From assembly GCA_910586945.1 (NCBI GenBank), contig CAJULO010000001.1, positions 114,997 through 178,996 on the forward strand: a stretch of DNA of 64,000 nt. The letters run 5' to 3'. Made by a program: the position numbers and the translations under genes. Under the pieces are notes generated by a model. It made no database searches. It was not told the DNA's origin and saw only the letters and a list, made by a program, of their open reading frames with translations. The stretch comes from an uncultured Christensenellaceae bacterium (GTDB lineage Bacteria > Bacillota > Clostridia > Christensenellales > Borkfalkiaceae). Shown here piece after piece: positions 62,768 to 64,000 of the stretch (the stretch's first letter is position 1; every line of letters begins with the position of its first letter).

Positions 62768-62802
62768 AAAAAGAGAGTAGCTATTGATACTCTCTTTTTT
62801 TA
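62767..62802. terminator. bidirectional terminator
   Basis: Perfect 13-base stem, A-run plus GAGAGTA / TACTCTC plus T-run (62767-62779 with 62788-62800). Confidence 0.93.
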
Positions 62803-62830
62803 TTCTATTATTATAAATGGATGGCAAATA

Positions 62831-64000
62831 TTATCTCGTAAGTCCGAATAGGGAGATAGATACAAAACAAAGTACACCAAGAGATAAAATATCTGTAAAG
62901 GTTGTAATAAATGGATTTGCAAAAACTGCTGGGTCAACATGAATAGCTTTTGCAATAAGAGGTAAGCATGCTCCAATAATTTTTGCTAAAAATACGGCAA
63001 TTGTAATTGATATGCCAACTACAATAGCACGAATAAAAGTATAATCATAGCCTAAAATTAAGTTGTCTAATAGATATAATTTTAATGCACAAACAATACC
63101 AACAGATATTGCTACAATAGTTGCAACACGCGTTTCCTTCCATAGTACACGCCAAAAGTCCCGTGGTTGTACTTCTCCTAAAGAGAGGCCGCGGATGATT
63201 GTTACGGATGCTTGGCTACCTGCATTACCTCCCGTACCCATTACCATGGGTAGACAAGCTAAAATCAGTGGGGCAAGTCTTGCTTCATATGTGTTTAAAA
63301 TAAGAGCGGTAAAGGTAGCACTTATCATCAAAATAAGCAACCATGGTATTCTGTGTACATACATTTTAAAAACACTAGTTTCTAAGTATGGTTTATCTGA
63401 TGGAGTTACAGAATTGATAAAAGAGATATCTTCTGTTGCTTCCTCTGTCAATACATTTAAAGCATCATCAATTGTTACTATGCCAACAAGTCTATTTTCT
63501 CTGTCTACGACAGGTACGGCAAGTAAACCATATTTTGAGAGTATATTTGCTGTTTCTTCTTTATCAGTATGTGTGTTGACATACATAAAATTTGTTAACA
63601 TGAAGGTATGGATTTCTTCATTCATATCATGCATAAGTAAAGACTTTACTGTGACAACACCAAGTAACTCTCTTGTATCATCAATCACATAACAGGTATA
63701 TACTGTTTCTTTATCTAAAGCTTGTCTGCGAATTTTATCAAAACAGTCGCTAACGGTCATATATGGACGCAAGGATACAAATTCTGTCGTCATAATACTG
63801 CCAGCACCATCTTTAGGATATTGCAAGATGGTATTGATTGCTTCCCGTGTCTTATTATCTGTGTTGACTAAAATTCTTTTGACAACATTTGCTGGCATTT
63901 CTTCAATCAAGTCAACTGTATCGTCTACAAACAGTTCTTCAAGCATTCCTTTTAATTCAGAGTCGTTAAAAGATTTAATTAAAAACTCTTGTTGTTCGCT
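62831..64000 (-). CDS. mgtE: magnesium transporter MgtE (5' partial)
   Basis: Mg2+-gated Mg2+ channel of the membrane. The frame runs off the right edge; 389 codons are visible (family about 450), so roughly the first 60 are missing. Visible: the end of the N domain, two CBS domains (about 30-150 of the visible part; EFVSLRPYMTVSDCFDKIR, VVDRENRLVGIVTIDDALNV), then five membrane helices with PMVMGTGGNAGSQASVTIIRGLSLGE in the pore. An ATG at 63946 is internal. Confidence 0.95.
   Translation of the reverse strand, partial: SEQQEFLIKSFNDSELKGMLEELFVDDTVDLIEEMPANVVKRILVNTDNKTREAINTILQYPKDGAGSIMTTEFVSLRPYMTVSDCFDKIRRQALDKETVYTCYVIDDTRELLGVVTVKSLLMHDMNEEIHTFMLTNFMYVNTHTDKEETANILSKYGLLAVPVVDRENRLVGIVTIDDALNVLTEEATEDISFINSVTPSDKPYLETSVFKMYVHRIPWLLILMISATFTALILNTYEARLAPLILACLPMVMGTGGNAGSQASVTIIRGLSLGEVQPRDFWRVLWKETRVATIVAISVGIVCALKLYLLDNLILGYDYTFIRAIVVGISITIAVFLAKIIGACLPLIAKAIHVDPAVFANPFITTFTDILSLGVLCFVSISLFGLTR

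Larger units (their letters stand above)
62522..62830. other. intergenic region with GNAT relic and terminator
   Basis: About 0.3 kb. The first 170 bases are AT-rich with no supportable frame (the minus-strand 79-codon frame is hydrophobic and lacks a ribosome binding site). The rest holds the gene relic and the terminator listed separately. Confidence 0.6.

Noticed and set aside
1..64000. CRISPR array, insertion sequence, prophage or rRNA
   Set aside because: No regularly spaced repeats, transposase, integrase, phage structural gene or rRNA motif was found.

Overview
The window is AT-rich DNA (few G/C outside coding sequence) from a Gram-positive, endospore-forming, probably anaerobic member of the Firmicutes, most like Clostridia. 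The evidence is an intact mother-cell sigma factor SigK, the McsA-McsB-ClpC protein-arginine-kinase system, AGGAG-type ribosome binding sites, TTGACA/TATAAT promoters, a PerR-rubrerythrin oxygen-defence operon, and the Bacillus/Clostridium gene orders rimP-nusA-ylxR-ylxQ-infB-rbfA and miaB-mutS-mutL-miaA-ynbB. The genus cannot be fixed from this sequence alone.

Layout. 1-6.1 kb: a cut-off multi-pass membrane protein with a repeated charged tail, an S41 peptidase, two unknown divergent genes, a SufS-type cysteine desulfurase divergent from a DUF3343 sulfur/selenium-carrier-like protein, and a small Pro/Asn-rich surface protein. 6.2-10.7 kb: rubrerythrin and PerR with a visible Per-box, class II aldolase, M29 aminopeptidase and GAPDH. 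10.7-12.7 kb: two gene-poor stretches around a small protein with 17 cysteines. 12.7-15.3 kb: pyridoxal-phosphate synthase PdxST and a monoacylglycerol-lipase-like hydrolase. 15.3-17.8 kb: an accessory patch with a KAP-like P-loop NTPase, a candidate hydrophobic micropeptide, a perfect 19-bp inverted repeat and tRNA-Leu(UAG). 17.9-23.1 kb: a DUF378 protein, sigK and mcsA-mcsB-clpC (without ctsR). 23.2-27.7 kb: a YihY protein, the trio ApbE / NusG-domain-II / Gx-transporter that resembles flavin-based electron-transfer loci, and a glycosyltransferase. 27.8-39.5 kb: ispG, a shortened polC, then the rimP-nusA-infB-rbfA-nrnA-truB-ribF translation operon ending in an endonuclease IV-like gene. 39.6-45 kb: pepP-efp, an ECF S component with coaX, a YgjP-like protein and argG. 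45.3-52 kb: carAB, then a cysteine desulfurase with thiI. 52-54.3 kb: a class A PBP. 54.5-62.5 kb: miaB-mutS-mutL-miaA-ynbB. 62.5-64 kb: a GNAT relic and a cut-off mgtE.

Most of the window is ordinary core genome. The best candidate for something undescribed is the 508-residue protein in the usual polC position. It keeps the PolC N-terminal domain, OB fold and an intact DEDDh proofreading exonuclease, but has no PHP domain and no polymerase. A sigma-A promoter for the next operon starts 58 bases after its stop, so it is a complete separate gene, not an obvious frameshift. Secondary points are the KAP/micropeptide patch, the Cys/Asn-rich protein, a strong hairpin between the rimP promoter and rimP, and the ApbE-NusG II-Gx trio.

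All coordinates and motif positions were read by eye; no database search was possible.
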